Assembly: GCA_016870695.1 (NCBI GenBank)
Contig: VGAV01000012.1
Coordinates: 1 to 17,259, forward strand
Reading direction: 5' to 3'
DNA: 17,259 bases
Origin: Actinomycetota bacterium
Lineage (GTDB): Bacteria; Actinomycetota; Actinomycetes; Actinomycetales; Microbacteriaceae
Position numbers and translations under genes: made by a program. Under the pieces are notes generated by a model. That model worked only from the letters and a program-made list of their open reading frames with translations, made no database searches and was not told the DNA's origin. Below are positions 1 through 6,674 of the stretch, piece by piece. Each line of letters begins with the position of its first letter. The first letter of the stretch is position 1.

Positions 1-1521
1 GCCTACCCCGCGCTCGCGTGGTGGCCGATGGCGTTCCCCGCCGTCGTCCTCACACTGGTCACCCTCATCGGGCGACGGTTCTGGTCCGCGGTGCTCGTCG
101 GCTTCCTCTTCGGCGCGGCCTTCTTCTCGGTGAACCTCCTGTTCACGGCCCGCTACCTGGGTCCGGTGCCGTGGCTGGCCCTGTCGATGCTCGAAGCGCT
201 GCTCACGGCCGTCCTGGCCACGCCGCTCGCCCTCGCCTACCGATGGATGCCACGCCTCGCGCCCGGGGCGCTCGGCCGTCTCGTCCTGCTCCCGGCGCTC
301 GTCGCCGGCCTGTGGACCCTCCGCGAGCAGATCGTCGGGTCGTGGCCGTACGGCGGCTTCCCCTGGGGCCGCATCGGCGTCTCGCAGGTCAACGGACCGT
401 TCGCGGAGGCGGCATCCTGGGTCGGCATGTCCGGATTGACGTTCCTGGTCGTGCTCTTCTGCGCCATGGTCGTCGAGCTTCTTCGCACCGGCCGCCTGCG
501 CCGCCGGGCCTCAGGCTCCCGCGTGGGACGGGCCGCCCCGGCTGTGCCCGCGGCCGTCGTGCTCGTCGTGTTGCTCGTCGCCCCGCAGTTCCCCACCGCG
601 GACGCCGGCTCCCTGCGGGTGGGCGCCGTGCAGGGCAACGGCCCGGCGGGGTACTTCGACCGGCGCGCGCCGAACGCCGTGCTGAACGCGCAGCTGGCGG
701 CTTCCGCGCCCCTCATCGGACAGCGGATGGACGTGCTGCTGTGGCCCGAGGGCGGCGTCGACTCCGACCCGACCTCGACCCCCGCGACCGCGGCCGCCCT
801 CGAGGAGCTGTCCCGCCGCGTCGATGCGCCGCTGCTCGTCTCGGCCGTCACCGAGCGGGGGGACGAGCTGTTCAACTCGTCGCTGCTGTGGACCGCGGAG
901 GGCCAGCAGGGCGACACGTACGACAAGCGGCATCCGGTGCCGTTCGGGGAGTACGTGCCGGACCGCGCCTTCTGGGAGCCGTTCGCCCCCGACCTCATCG
1001 GACTCATCGGGCGGGAGTACACCCCCGGGACGGCGCGGCCCCTCATCGACCTCGGCGGCATCGGGGTGGGCCTGGCGATCTGCTTCGACGTCATCTACGA
1101 CGACGTCGTCTGGGACGGCGCGGCGGAGGGCGCCGAGGTCTACATGTTCCAGACGAACAACGCCGACTTCCGCGGCACCGACGAGAATCTCCAGCAGCTC
1201 GCGTTCGCGCGGATGCGCGCCATCGAGACGGGCCGGTCCGTCGTCAACCTCTCCACCGTCGGCACGAGCCAGGTGATCGCACCCGACGGCTCGACCCTCG
1301 ATGAGCTCCCGATCGACACCGCCGGGCACATGCTCACCGGCGTGCCGCTGCGCACGGGTCTCACGCCGGCCGTCGTCATCGGTCCCGCCGTCAAGATCGT
1401 CCTCGGGTGGGGGAGCCTGGCGGCGCTGCTGCTGGCCGGAATCCTCGTGGCCGTGCGGGCGCGGGGCGGGGCCACCGGGGGAAAGAAGAAGACGCCGACC
1501 CCCGAAGGGGCCGACGTCTGA
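1..1521 (+). CDS. lnt: Apolipoprotein N-acyltransferase (5' partial)
   Basis: Lnt transfers an acyl chain from phospholipid to the N-terminal cysteine of diacylated lipoproteins, in the cytoplasmic membrane. The frame is open from base 1, so the true start lies upstream. The first roughly 190 codons hold several hydrophobic helices. A nitrilase-like extracytoplasmic domain follows, and one C-terminal helix precedes a basic tail. In window codon numbering the triad is Glu250 (in LLWPEGG), Lys309 (in YDKRHPVPFGEY) and Cys361 (in LAICFDV), matching the Glu-Lys-Cys triad of the family. The gene is convergent with rbpA and only 14 nt separate the two stops. The last codons (KKKTPTPEGADV) double as the antisense rbpA terminator, so part of this lysine-rich tail may be shaped by that. 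The window also encodes a lipobox protein (7879-8727), one possible substrate. Identification is secure. Confidence 0.95.
   Translation, partial: AYPALAWWPMAFPAVVLTLVTLIGRRFWSAVLVGFLFGAAFFSVNLLFTARYLGPVPWLALSMLEALLTAVLATPLALAYRWMPRLAPGALGRLVLLPALVAGLWTLREQIVGSWPYGGFPWGRIGVSQVNGPFAEAASWVGMSGLTFLVVLFCAMVVELLRTGRLRRRASGSRVGRAAPAVPAAVVLVVLLVAPQFPTADAGSLRVGAVQGNGPAGYFDRRAPNAVLNAQLAASAPLIGQRMDVLLWPEGGVDSDPTSTPATAAALEELSRRVDAPLLVSAVTERGDELFNSSLLWTAEGQQGDTYDKRHPVPFGEYVPDRAFWEPFAPDLIGLIGREYTPGTARPLIDLGGIGVGLAICFDVIYDDVVWDGAAEGAEVYMFQTNNADFRGTDENLQQLAFARMRAIETGRSVVNLSTVGTSQVIAPDGSTLDELPIDTAGHMLTGVPLRTGLTPAVVIGPAVKIVLGWGSLAALLLAGILVAVRARGGATGGKKKTPTPEGADV
1480..1518 (-). terminator. rbpA intrinsic terminator embedded in the lnt 3' end
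   Basis: Arms at 1491-1502 and 1507-1518 flank the loop CGAA, which is a UUCG tetraloop closed by C-G in the minus-strand RNA. That RNA forms 12 pairs, two of them G-U wobbles. The same positions are C-A and A-C mismatches in plus-strand RNA. The minus transcript then reads UUCUUCUUUC, a U-rich tract (1490 down to 1481). This is a textbook intrinsic terminator for rbpA, placed wholly inside the last lnt codons. Confidence 0.8.
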
Positions 1522-1527
1522 GGAGGG

Positions 1528-1548
1528 GGTCAGCGTCAGGCGCTGATC
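1528..1548 (+). terminator. Candidate lnt terminator overlapping the rbpA 3' end
   Basis: TCAGCG (1530-1535) and CGCTGA (1541-1546) pair around a 5-nt loop. The plus-strand RNA can extend this with G1529-U1547 (wobble) and G1528-C1548, and is followed by UUCUC. The hairpin begins 7 nt after the lnt stop and covers the rbpA stop and last codons. It mirrors the rbpA terminator on the other strand, but the stem is short. Confidence 0.5.
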
Positions 1549-1907
1549 TTCTCGTCGCCCGCACCGCGGCGTCCGCGGACGTACGCCAGGCGCTCTTCGA
1601 GCAGCTCCTCGAGCTCGGGGAGCGTGCGGCGCTCGAGCAGCATGTCCCAGTGCGTGCGCGGGGCCTTGTCGTCGCTGTGGTCCACCGTCGCGGTGCCCTC
1701 GCCGATGCGCAGGAGCGCCTCGGAGCCGCACGTGCGGCACTCCCAGGCCTCGGGAACCTCGGCGTCAGCAGCGAAGGTGAGGACGGTGTCACGTCCGCAC
1801 GCGCTGCACGAGTAGGTGTGCTGTGCGCGGTCATGGAACACGACGCCGTCTTCGCTCTGGAGGCTCTGGGCGCCGAGTCGGATGCCGCGGAGACTGCGGT
1901 CTGCCAT
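1536..1907 (-). CDS. rbpA: RNA polymerase-binding protein RbpA
   Basis: RbpA is an actinobacterial transcription activator that binds RNA polymerase and the principal sigma factor and stabilises the open promoter complex. The 123-residue protein has the expected parts: a short N-terminal tail (MADRSLRGIRLGAQS), a core with four cysteines at 34, 37, 57 and 60 (CSAC and CRTC) that can hold zinc, and a C-terminal sigma-interaction helix (THWDMLLERRTLPELEELLEERL). The start is the ATG at 1907 because AGAGGA lies just upstream at suitable spacing. The open frame extends 28 codons further to 1991, but that part has no family similarity. The gene is convergent with lnt and lies downstream of the GDPD gene across 109 nt that hold its own promoter-like sequence. 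Confidence 0.95.
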   Translation of the reverse strand: MADRSLRGIRLGAQSLQSEDGVVFHDRAQHTYSCSACGRDTVLTFAADAEVPEAWECRTCGSEALLRIGEGTATVDHSDDKAPRTHWDMLLERRTLPELEELLEERLAYVRGRRGAGDEKISA

Positions 1908-1928
1908 TTTGTGGTCCTCTCGTCGGTC

Positions 1929-1964
1929 TACAGGTATAACGACTGCACCTGTGCGCTTTATTCG
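1929..1964 (-). promoter_or_regulatory. rbpA promoter region with a dyad
   Basis: On the minus strand CGAAT (1964-1960) is followed after 19 nt by GTT (1940-1938). This differs by one base from the GGAAT-N18/19-GTT consensus of the Streptomyces redox sigma factor SigR, and rbpA belongs to the SigR regulon in Streptomyces. The overlapping TTATAC is a possible housekeeping -10, but without a good -35. A perfect dyad ACAGGT-N11-ACCTGT (1930-1935 and 1947-1952) straddles this area. Promoter identity and sigma factor are inference. Confidence 0.4.
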
Positions 1965-2016
1965 AACGGGACGGCCCACGACGGGATTCACAGTCGATGC
2001 TCAGGCCCCACGTCGT

Positions 2017-2817
2017 TCACCGTCCATTCACCAGTGCGAGCGCCAGATCGGCCCGGTCGGTGACCAGTCCGTCGACGCCCAGATCGAGCAGGCGGGACAT
2101 GTCCGCGGGGTCGTTGACGGTCCACACGTGGACCTCCACTCCGGCATCGTGCGCCGCGGCGACGAGCCCCTTCGTCACCACGCGCAGCGGCCCCTGCCGT
2201 TCCGGCAGCTGCAGCGCGTCGACGTCACGGAGCAGGCGGCGGACGAGCGGCGAGGCGCGCACGGCGAGAGCGGCGAGCAGGCGCGCGACCGTCGCCGAGC
2301 CGGCCGAGGTCGCCGGCGCGATCTCCGCCCCGGCCGCGCGCGCCGCCGCGAGGGCCGTTCGGCGGCGTCGGTCCGAGAAGCTGGTGACGAGGACCCGGTC
2401 GGCGTGCGGGGCGACCGCCCGGCCGACGGGGACCGCCGCCGCCTCCGCCTTCACGTCCAGGTTGAAGCGCACGTCCGGGAAGGCGTCGAGCGCCTGCGGC
2501 AGGGTGATGAGCCCGCCGCGGTCGGACATGATCTCCTCGAGCTCCCGAACGCGGACGTCGGCGATCGCGCGGGGGTCCCCGGTCACGCGGGCCAGGTCGT
2601 CGTCATGGAAGAGGACGACGACGCCGTCCGCCGTCAGGTGGCAGTCCGACTCGATGTAGGTCACCCCGGCGGCCTGCGCCTCCGCCACCGCGGCGAAGGT
2701 GTTCTCCACGATGCCGGAGGCGGCGGCATCCGGGGTCACGAGCCCGCGGTGGGCCAGCACGCGCGGGCGGTCCTCGGCGGAGAGGAAGGGATGCCGCCGC
2801 CGTGCGGCTGCGGTCAC
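2017..2817 (-). CDS. Glycerophosphodiester phosphodiesterase family protein
   Basis: Predicted to hydrolyse glycerophosphodiesters to glycerol 3-phosphate and an alcohol. The 266-residue protein is a GDPD-type TIM barrel. Visible motifs are His23-Arg-Gly (VLAHRG), Glu38-Asn39 (IVENTF), Glu56 and Asp58 (YIESDCH), and His71 (LFHDDDLARVTG), matching the metal-binding and catalytic residues of the family. The C-terminal end has the usual VHVWTVNDPADMSRLLDLGVDG-type segment with conserved Trp. I see no signal peptide, so it is probably cytoplasmic. The start is a GTG with only a weak ribosome binding site. It overlaps by GTGA the stop of a 30-codon upstream ORF that has a perfect Shine-Dalgarno, so translation may be coupled. 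A start further downstream is possible but would fall close to the HRG motif. Confidence 0.9.
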   Translation of the reverse strand: MTAAARRRHPFLSAEDRPRVLAHRGLVTPDAAASGIVENTFAAVAEAQAAGVTYIESDCHLTADGVVVLFHDDDLARVTGDPRAIADVRVRELEEIMSDRGGLITLPQALDAFPDVRFNLDVKAEAAAVPVGRAVAPHADRVLVTSFSDRRRRTALAAARAAGAEIAPATSAGSATVARLLAALAVRASPLVRRLLRDVDALQLPERQGPLRVVTKGLVAAAHDAGVEVHVWTVNDPADMSRLLDLGVDGLVTDRADLALALVNGR

Positions 2818-2906
2818 GACGCCGCCCCGACGGGCGGACGGGCGACGAGCGGGGCCGAGGTCCGTCCCACAGCGGGGATGCCGGTGTCGGCGGAGCGAAC
2901 GTCCAT
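2814..2906 (-). CDS. Small upstream ORF (30 aa) overlapping the GDPD start
   Basis: A 30-codon ORF starts at the ATG at 2906, six nt after a perfect AGGAGG, the best ribosome binding site in this part of the window. The peptide begins MDVRSADTGIPAVGRT and is not hydrophobic. I recognise no family. Its TGA stop overlaps the GTG start of the phosphodiesterase gene as GTGA. That suggests a leader peptide or a very small first gene whose translation delivers ribosomes to the downstream gene. Whether the peptide itself has a function cannot be judged from one sequence. Confidence 0.45.
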   Translation of the reverse strand: MDVRSADTGIPAVGRTSAPLVARPPVGAAS

Positions 2907-2924
2907 GTCAGGCCTCCTGCCGTC

Positions 2925-2930
2925 ACGCTA
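2925..2930 (-). promoter_or_regulatory. Candidate -10 box for the small ORF / GDPD unit
   Basis: TAGCGT on the minus strand fits the actinobacterial TANNNT -10 pattern. It lies 18 nt upstream of the small-ORF ATG, leaving room for a short leader carrying AGGAGG. No convincing -35 is visible. Confidence 0.4.
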
Positions 2931-3036
2931 ACACGCGGGCGTCCTGCCTCGGCCGGGGCTGCGGACGTCCTGTCTCCGTCAGCGGGGGAGGGCGCGCACG
3001 CCTGTGGACGACCGGGGAAGGAGCAGCCGGGGTCGA

Positions 3037-3042
3037 TAGGGT
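3037..3042 (+). promoter_or_regulatory. Candidate -10 box for the SDR-S9 operon
   Basis: TAGGGT fits TANNNT and would place the transcript start near 3049, giving a 5' leader of roughly 57 nt. The leader includes a small hairpin (CGACC at 3056-3060, GGTCG at 3065-3069). No good -35 is visible. The 2907-3105 stretch between the divergent units holds no other recognisable element. Confidence 0.3.
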
Positions 3043-3105
3043 GGAAGGACCGTCGCGACCACTCGGTCGGCACGGCCCCCCGATCACGAATCGTCAGGAG
3101 AATGC

Positions 3106-3870
3106 GTGTCTCAGACCCTTCCGTCCGGCTCCCTGAGCGGCAAGACCGCGCTCGTCACCGGTTCCTCCCGCGGCATCGGAGCTGACACCGTCCGCTACTT
3201 CGCCGAGGCCGGTGCGAACGTCGTCATCAACTTCCGCAACAAGGCGCCGCGCGCGGAGAAGCTGGCGGCGCAGCTGCGCGAGCTGGGTGTCGAGGTGCTC
3301 GTCGTCGGCGCGGACCTGACGGATCCCGCGTCCGTTCAGGCGATGTTAGACGAGGTGGAGCGCACCTTCGGCGGTCTCGACATCCTGGTGCTGAACGCCT
3401 CGGGCGGCATGGAGTCCGGCATGGCCGAGGACTACGCGCTGCTGCTGAACCGCGACGCGCAGGTCAACGTCCTCGAGACGGCGCTGCCCCTGCTGAGGGA
3501 CGACGCCCGCGTGGTCTTCGTCACCAGCCACCAGGCGCACTTCATCCGCACCACCCCGACGATGCCGGAGTACGAGCCCGTCGCCCTGTCCAAGCGTGCG
3601 GGCGAGGACGCTCTGCGCGAGCGCATCCCCGCCCTGGAGGAGCGCGGCATCGGCTTCACGGTCGTCTCCGGCGACATGATCGAGGGCACCATCACGGCGA
3701 CCCTCCTCGAGCGCGCCAACCCCGGTGCGATCGCTGCCCGCCGCGAGGACGCCGGCAAGCTCTACAACGTCTCGGAGTTCGCCGCCGAGGTCGCCCGCGC
3801 CGCCGTCGACCCGGTCCCCGCCGACAACACGCGCCTCGTCGGCGACACCGCGTCGTTCGGGGGCGAGTGA
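3106..3870 (+). CDS. SDR family oxidoreductase with atypical active site
   Basis: A 254-residue Rossmann-fold short-chain dehydrogenase. The cofactor motif is T18-G-S-S-R-G-I-G25, and N97-A-S-G-G replaces the usual NNAG. Ser141 (VTSHQAHF) is in the place of the catalytic serine. The expected YxxxK is not present: Tyr156 is followed by Lys163, seven residues on, and the segment aligned with YxxSK reads VALSK (159-163). The protein may still be an enzyme using Tyr156, or may have lost or changed catalysis; the substrate is unknown. The GTG start at 3106 is supported by AGGAG at 3096-3100 with 5-nt spacing. It is the first gene of an operon, with its TGA overlapping the next start as GTGA. Confidence 0.9.
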   Translation: MSQTLPSGSLSGKTALVTGSSRGIGADTVRYFAEAGANVVINFRNKAPRAEKLAAQLRELGVEVLVVGADLTDPASVQAMLDEVERTFGGLDILVLNASGGMESGMAEDYALLLNRDAQVNVLETALPLLRDDARVVFVTSHQAHFIRTTPTMPEYEPVALSKRAGEDALRERIPALEERGIGFTVVSGDMIEGTITATLLERANPGAIAARREDAGKLYNVSEFAAEVARAAVDPVPADNTRLVGDTASFGGE

Positions 3871-5852
3871 GTATGCGCCCCGACGACATCGAGACCCTCG
3901 TCTCCGTCGGCCGGCCCGACATCGCCCCGGACGGCTCCTTCGCCGTCTACGCCACGTCGCGACCGGACCTGACGGCCGACCGCGCCGTGGGCCAGCTCTG
4001 GCGCGTGGACCTGCCCGCCGGCGAGCCCCGCCGGCTCACGCGCGGAGTCGCCGACCGCTCGCCGCGGCTGTCCCCGGACGGCGCGACCATCGCGTTCCTC
4101 CGCGGCGACGCCAAGGGGCGCGCGCAGGTCTTCGTCGTCCGCGCGGACGGCGGCGAACCCGTGCAGGTCACCGACACGGTCGGCGGCGTGAGCGAGGTGG
4201 CCTGGTCGCCCGACGGGACGCGCCTGGCCTTCACGGCGCGCGTCATCGAGCCCGGCCGTTACGGGACCGTGGACGGCCTGGATGCCGCGGCCGAACCGGC
4301 CCGTCGCATCACCGGCATCCGCTGGCACGCGAACGGCCTCGGCTACCTGGACCGCCCGTCGCACGTCTTCGTGGTCGACGCGCCCTCCACCGAGACGGAG
4401 CCGTTCTACGACCCGGCCCCGGCACTGGAGAAGCCCGCGAAGCGCGTCGTCCCGACCGAGGCGCATCGCATCACGCACGGTCCGACGAGCTGGTCCGGCG
4501 TCGCCTGGAACGCAGACGGCACCGAGATCCTCAGCGTGCCGGATGCGATCGAGTCCGACCGCCGCGATCTCCGCGACCGCGTCGTGGCCTTGACCGTCGA
4601 GACTGGCGCCGCCCGCGAGATCGTCGCCACCGCGGCGAACCTGTCGGTCTCGGCCGCCCAGGTCGCCCCCGACGGCACGGTCTTCCTGCTGGCGAACGAC
4701 GTGGGCCCCACCGGCGTCGACTTCGTCGCCCCGGGTGTCGCGCTGTGGGTGCTCGAGGACGACGGCCCGCGCCGCCTCACCGACGCCGAGACCGTCGATC
4801 TCGGCGAGGTGGGCAGCCACCTGTCCTTCGACGGCGACGACGTGCTCGTGCAGGACCGCACCCGCGGACGCCTGCGTCTGCTCCGCGTGAGCCGCGGGGG
4901 AGAGGTCTTCGAGGTCCTCGGCGGGGACCGCGAGGTCACCGGCCACGCCGTGGCCGCCGGCCGCATCGTCGCAGCCGTGGCCGCACCCGCGTCGTTCGGC
5001 GAGCTGCTCGTCCAGGACGGCGACGCCGCCCCGCGCGCGGTGACCGACCTCGGCGCCTCGGCTCGAGAGCGCGGGATCGTCGAACCGGTCGAGCACGAGA
5101 TCACGGGGCGCGACGGGTATCCGGTGCACGGTTGGGTCGCCACGCCCGAGGGCGAGGGGCCGTTCCCGGTGATCCTGCAGATCCACGGCGGTCCGTACGC
5201 CTCGTACGGCGTGCACCTGTTCGACGAGACCCAGGTGCTCGTCGAGGCGGGATACGCCGTCGTCTACAGCAACCCCCGCGGCAGTGCCGGGTACGGACGC
5301 GCGCACGGGCGGTCGATCCGGCAGGCGATGGGGACGCTCGACTACTTCGACGTCATGGACTTCTTCGACGGAGTCGTCTCGGCCGACCCGCGGCTCGACG
5401 CCGAACGCGTCGGCGTCATGGGCGGTTCGTACGGCGGGTACATGACGGCGTGGGTGATCGCCCATGATCACCGCTTCGCCGGCGCCATCGTCGAGCGCGG
5501 GTTCCTCGATCCGGCCAGCTTCCCCGGGTCCAGCGACATCGGGTCGTTCTTCGGCACCGAGTACGTGGGCACCGACCCGGACGCCGTTGCCGCGCAGAGC
5601 CCCATGGCGGTCGTCGACCAGGTGCGGACGCCGACGCTCGTCCTGCACTCCGAGTTGGACTTCCGCTGCCCGCTCGACCAGGCCACGCGGTACTACAGCG
5701 CTCTGAAGCAGAACGGCGTGGACGCCGAGATGCTCATCTTCCCGGGGGAGGACCACGAGCTCACTCGGGCTGGACGTCCTCGCCACCGCGTGGAGCGTTT
5801 CGACGCCGTGCTCGACTGGTGGGCGCGGTACCTGCCGCCGGCGCAGCCCTGA
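3867..5852 (+). CDS. S9 family prolyl-oligopeptidase-like serine peptidase
   Basis: A 661-residue protein with the two-part layout of S9 peptidases. The first roughly 400 residues form a beta-propeller with PD40-type repeats (LSPDGATIAFLR, WSPDGTRLAFTA, WNADGTEIL). The C-terminal alpha/beta-hydrolase domain carries Ser521 in GGSYGG, Asp598 in HSELDFRCP and His630 in GEDHEL, a complete triad. HGGPYASYG near residue 440 fits the oxyanion-hole region. No signal peptide is seen, so the enzyme is probably cytoplasmic and cleaves short or N-blocked peptides. The GTG at 3867 overlaps the SDR stop by 4 nt. The ATG at 3873 is an equally possible start, 9 nt from GGGGG. Acylaminoacyl-peptidase is the nearest functional guess; specificity is not readable. 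Confidence 0.93.
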   Translation: MSMRPDDIETLVSVGRPDIAPDGSFAVYATSRPDLTADRAVGQLWRVDLPAGEPRRLTRGVADRSPRLSPDGATIAFLRGDAKGRAQVFVVRADGGEPVQVTDTVGGVSEVAWSPDGTRLAFTARVIEPGRYGTVDGLDAAAEPARRITGIRWHANGLGYLDRPSHVFVVDAPSTETEPFYDPAPALEKPAKRVVPTEAHRITHGPTSWSGVAWNADGTEILSVPDAIESDRRDLRDRVVALTVETGAAREIVATAANLSVSAAQVAPDGTVFLLANDVGPTGVDFVAPGVALWVLEDDGPRRLTDAETVDLGEVGSHLSFDGDDVLVQDRTRGRLRLLRVSRGGEVFEVLGGDREVTGHAVAAGRIVAAVAAPASFGELLVQDGDAAPRAVTDLGASARERGIVEPVEHEITGRDGYPVHGWVATPEGEGPFPVILQIHGGPYASYGVHLFDETQVLVEAGYAVVYSNPRGSAGYGRAHGRSIRQAMGTLDYFDVMDFFDGVVSADPRLDAERVGVMGGSYGGYMTAWVIAHDHRFAGAIVERGFLDPASFPGSSDIGSFFGTEYVGTDPDAVAAQSPMAVVDQVRTPTLVLHSELDFRCPLDQATRYYSALKQNGVDAEMLIFPGEDHELTRAGRPRHRVERFDAVLDWWARYLPPAQP

Positions 5853-5882
5853 CGACACCGCACCGCGTGGTGAGGCGATGAC

Positions 5883-5921
5883 AGGACGGGGCCGGGAGGC
5901 GTGGCATCCCGGCCCCGTCCT
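5883..5921. terminator. Strong bidirectional terminator hairpin
   Basis: A perfect 15-bp inverted repeat (5883-5897 with 5907-5921) encloses a 9-nt loop. It lies between the convergent S9 peptidase (stop 5852) and the DUF308 gene (stop 5969), so it can serve both. There is no long U tract on either side. The GGCATCC word at 5903-5909 runs from the loop into the right arm. Confidence 0.8.
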
Positions 5922-5968
5922 CGTTCGCGGAACGCCGCCCTCGTGCGCTCGGCGACCGCCCGCCGCGA

Positions 5969-6523
5969 TCAGACGGCGCGTCCGAACCGGATCGCGCGGA
6001 CGATCTGGAAGAGGCCGAGGACGACCAGCGAGAAGCCGATCAGCAGGAACAGCGTCACGACTCCCAGGAGCGGGGCGAACAGCAGGATGACGCCGGCGAC
6101 GATGCTGACGACGGCGAAGAAGACCGTCCAGGCGCGCGAGGACGTGTCGCTCATCGTCGTCAGGGAGACGACGCCCTCGATGATCCACAGGATGCCGACG
6201 AGCACCCCGACGAACGTGCCGAACCACGCGGTGGCGGCGCCGAGGTTGGCGAAGGCGATGACGCCGGCGACGAGGAAGAGCACACCGAGTGCGAGATAGC
6301 CGATCCGCGCCCACCCGCGGGCCCGCGAGAAGATCGCGAGCGCGATGTTGACCACGCCCGCGAGGATCACGTAGATCGAGATGATTGCGACGACGACCTC
6401 GGCGGCGCGGCCCGGCCAGATGAGGATCAGCAGGCCGACGACGAGCGAGATGACGCCGCTGACGAGCAGACCGGTGCGAACCGCGCGGACCGCGGTACTG
6501 CCGAACGAAGAGGCTGTGGACAT
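5969..6523 (-). CDS. HdeD/DUF308 family membrane protein
   Basis: A 184-residue integral membrane protein with about six hydrophobic helices in three hairpin pairs. It contains family-like phrases such as SLVVGLLILIWPGRAAEVVVAIISIYVILAGVV-type helix pairs and GILWIIEGVV. In E. coli the namesake HdeD is linked to acid resistance at high cell density, but actinobacterial members have no settled role. The ATG start is preceded by AGGAAG about 9 nt upstream. It is probably transcribed alone, with a candidate -10 at 6562-6567 and the shared hairpin at 5883-5921 downstream. Confidence 0.88.
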   Translation of the reverse strand: MSTASSFGSTAVRAVRTGLLVSGVISLVVGLLILIWPGRAAEVVVAIISIYVILAGVVNIALAIFSRARGWARIGYLALGVLFLVAGVIAFANLGAATAWFGTFVGVLVGILWIIEGVVSLTTMSDTSSRAWTVFFAVVSIVAGVILLFAPLLGVVTLFLLIGFSLVVLGLFQIVRAIRFGRAV

Positions 6524-6561
6524 GGCGAGTCACTTCCTGGGAGAGGGCTGAGAACGCTCCG

Positions 6562-6567
6562 AGCCTA
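6562..6567 (-). promoter_or_regulatory. Candidate -10 box for the DUF308 gene
   Basis: TAGGCT on the minus strand lies 38 nt upstream of the ATG at 6523, leaving a leader of about 30 nt that carries the AGGAAG ribosome binding site. The same hexamer stands before several other genes here. No clear -35 is present. Confidence 0.4.
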
Positions 6568-6620
6568 CGACCGCGACGCCCACGCGGAGGGGGAGTGGTC
6601 ACGCGCTCTTGGGGGCGCTA

Positions 6621-6656
6621 GCGAGGCCGCCGGCCTCGCCGCGCTCGTAGAGCGGC
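6621..6656 (-). terminator. Tandem hairpins downstream of the AEC gene
   Basis: GCGAGGCC (6621-6628) and GGCCTCGC (6632-6639) pair around a 3-nt loop. An adjacent CGCTC/GAGCG hairpin (6642-6654 area) lies closer to the gene. Both are within 60 nt of the AEC stop at 6675. No U tract follows, as is common for actinobacterial hairpin terminators. Confidence 0.5.
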
Positions 6657-6674
6657 GCGGACGCGGGGGAGAGG

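Noticed and set aside
1908..1991. A 28-residue N-terminal extension of RbpA from a start at 1991.
   Set aside because: A good ribosome binding site and the conserved N-terminus place the start at 1907. The extension also overlaps the promoter-like sequence.
3762..6602. A 946-codon open frame on the minus strand across the S9 peptidase region.
   Set aside because: It is antisense to the S9 peptidase and SDR genes, has low-complexity Arg/Gly/Asp-rich sequence typical of GC-rich shadow frames, and shows no family motif.
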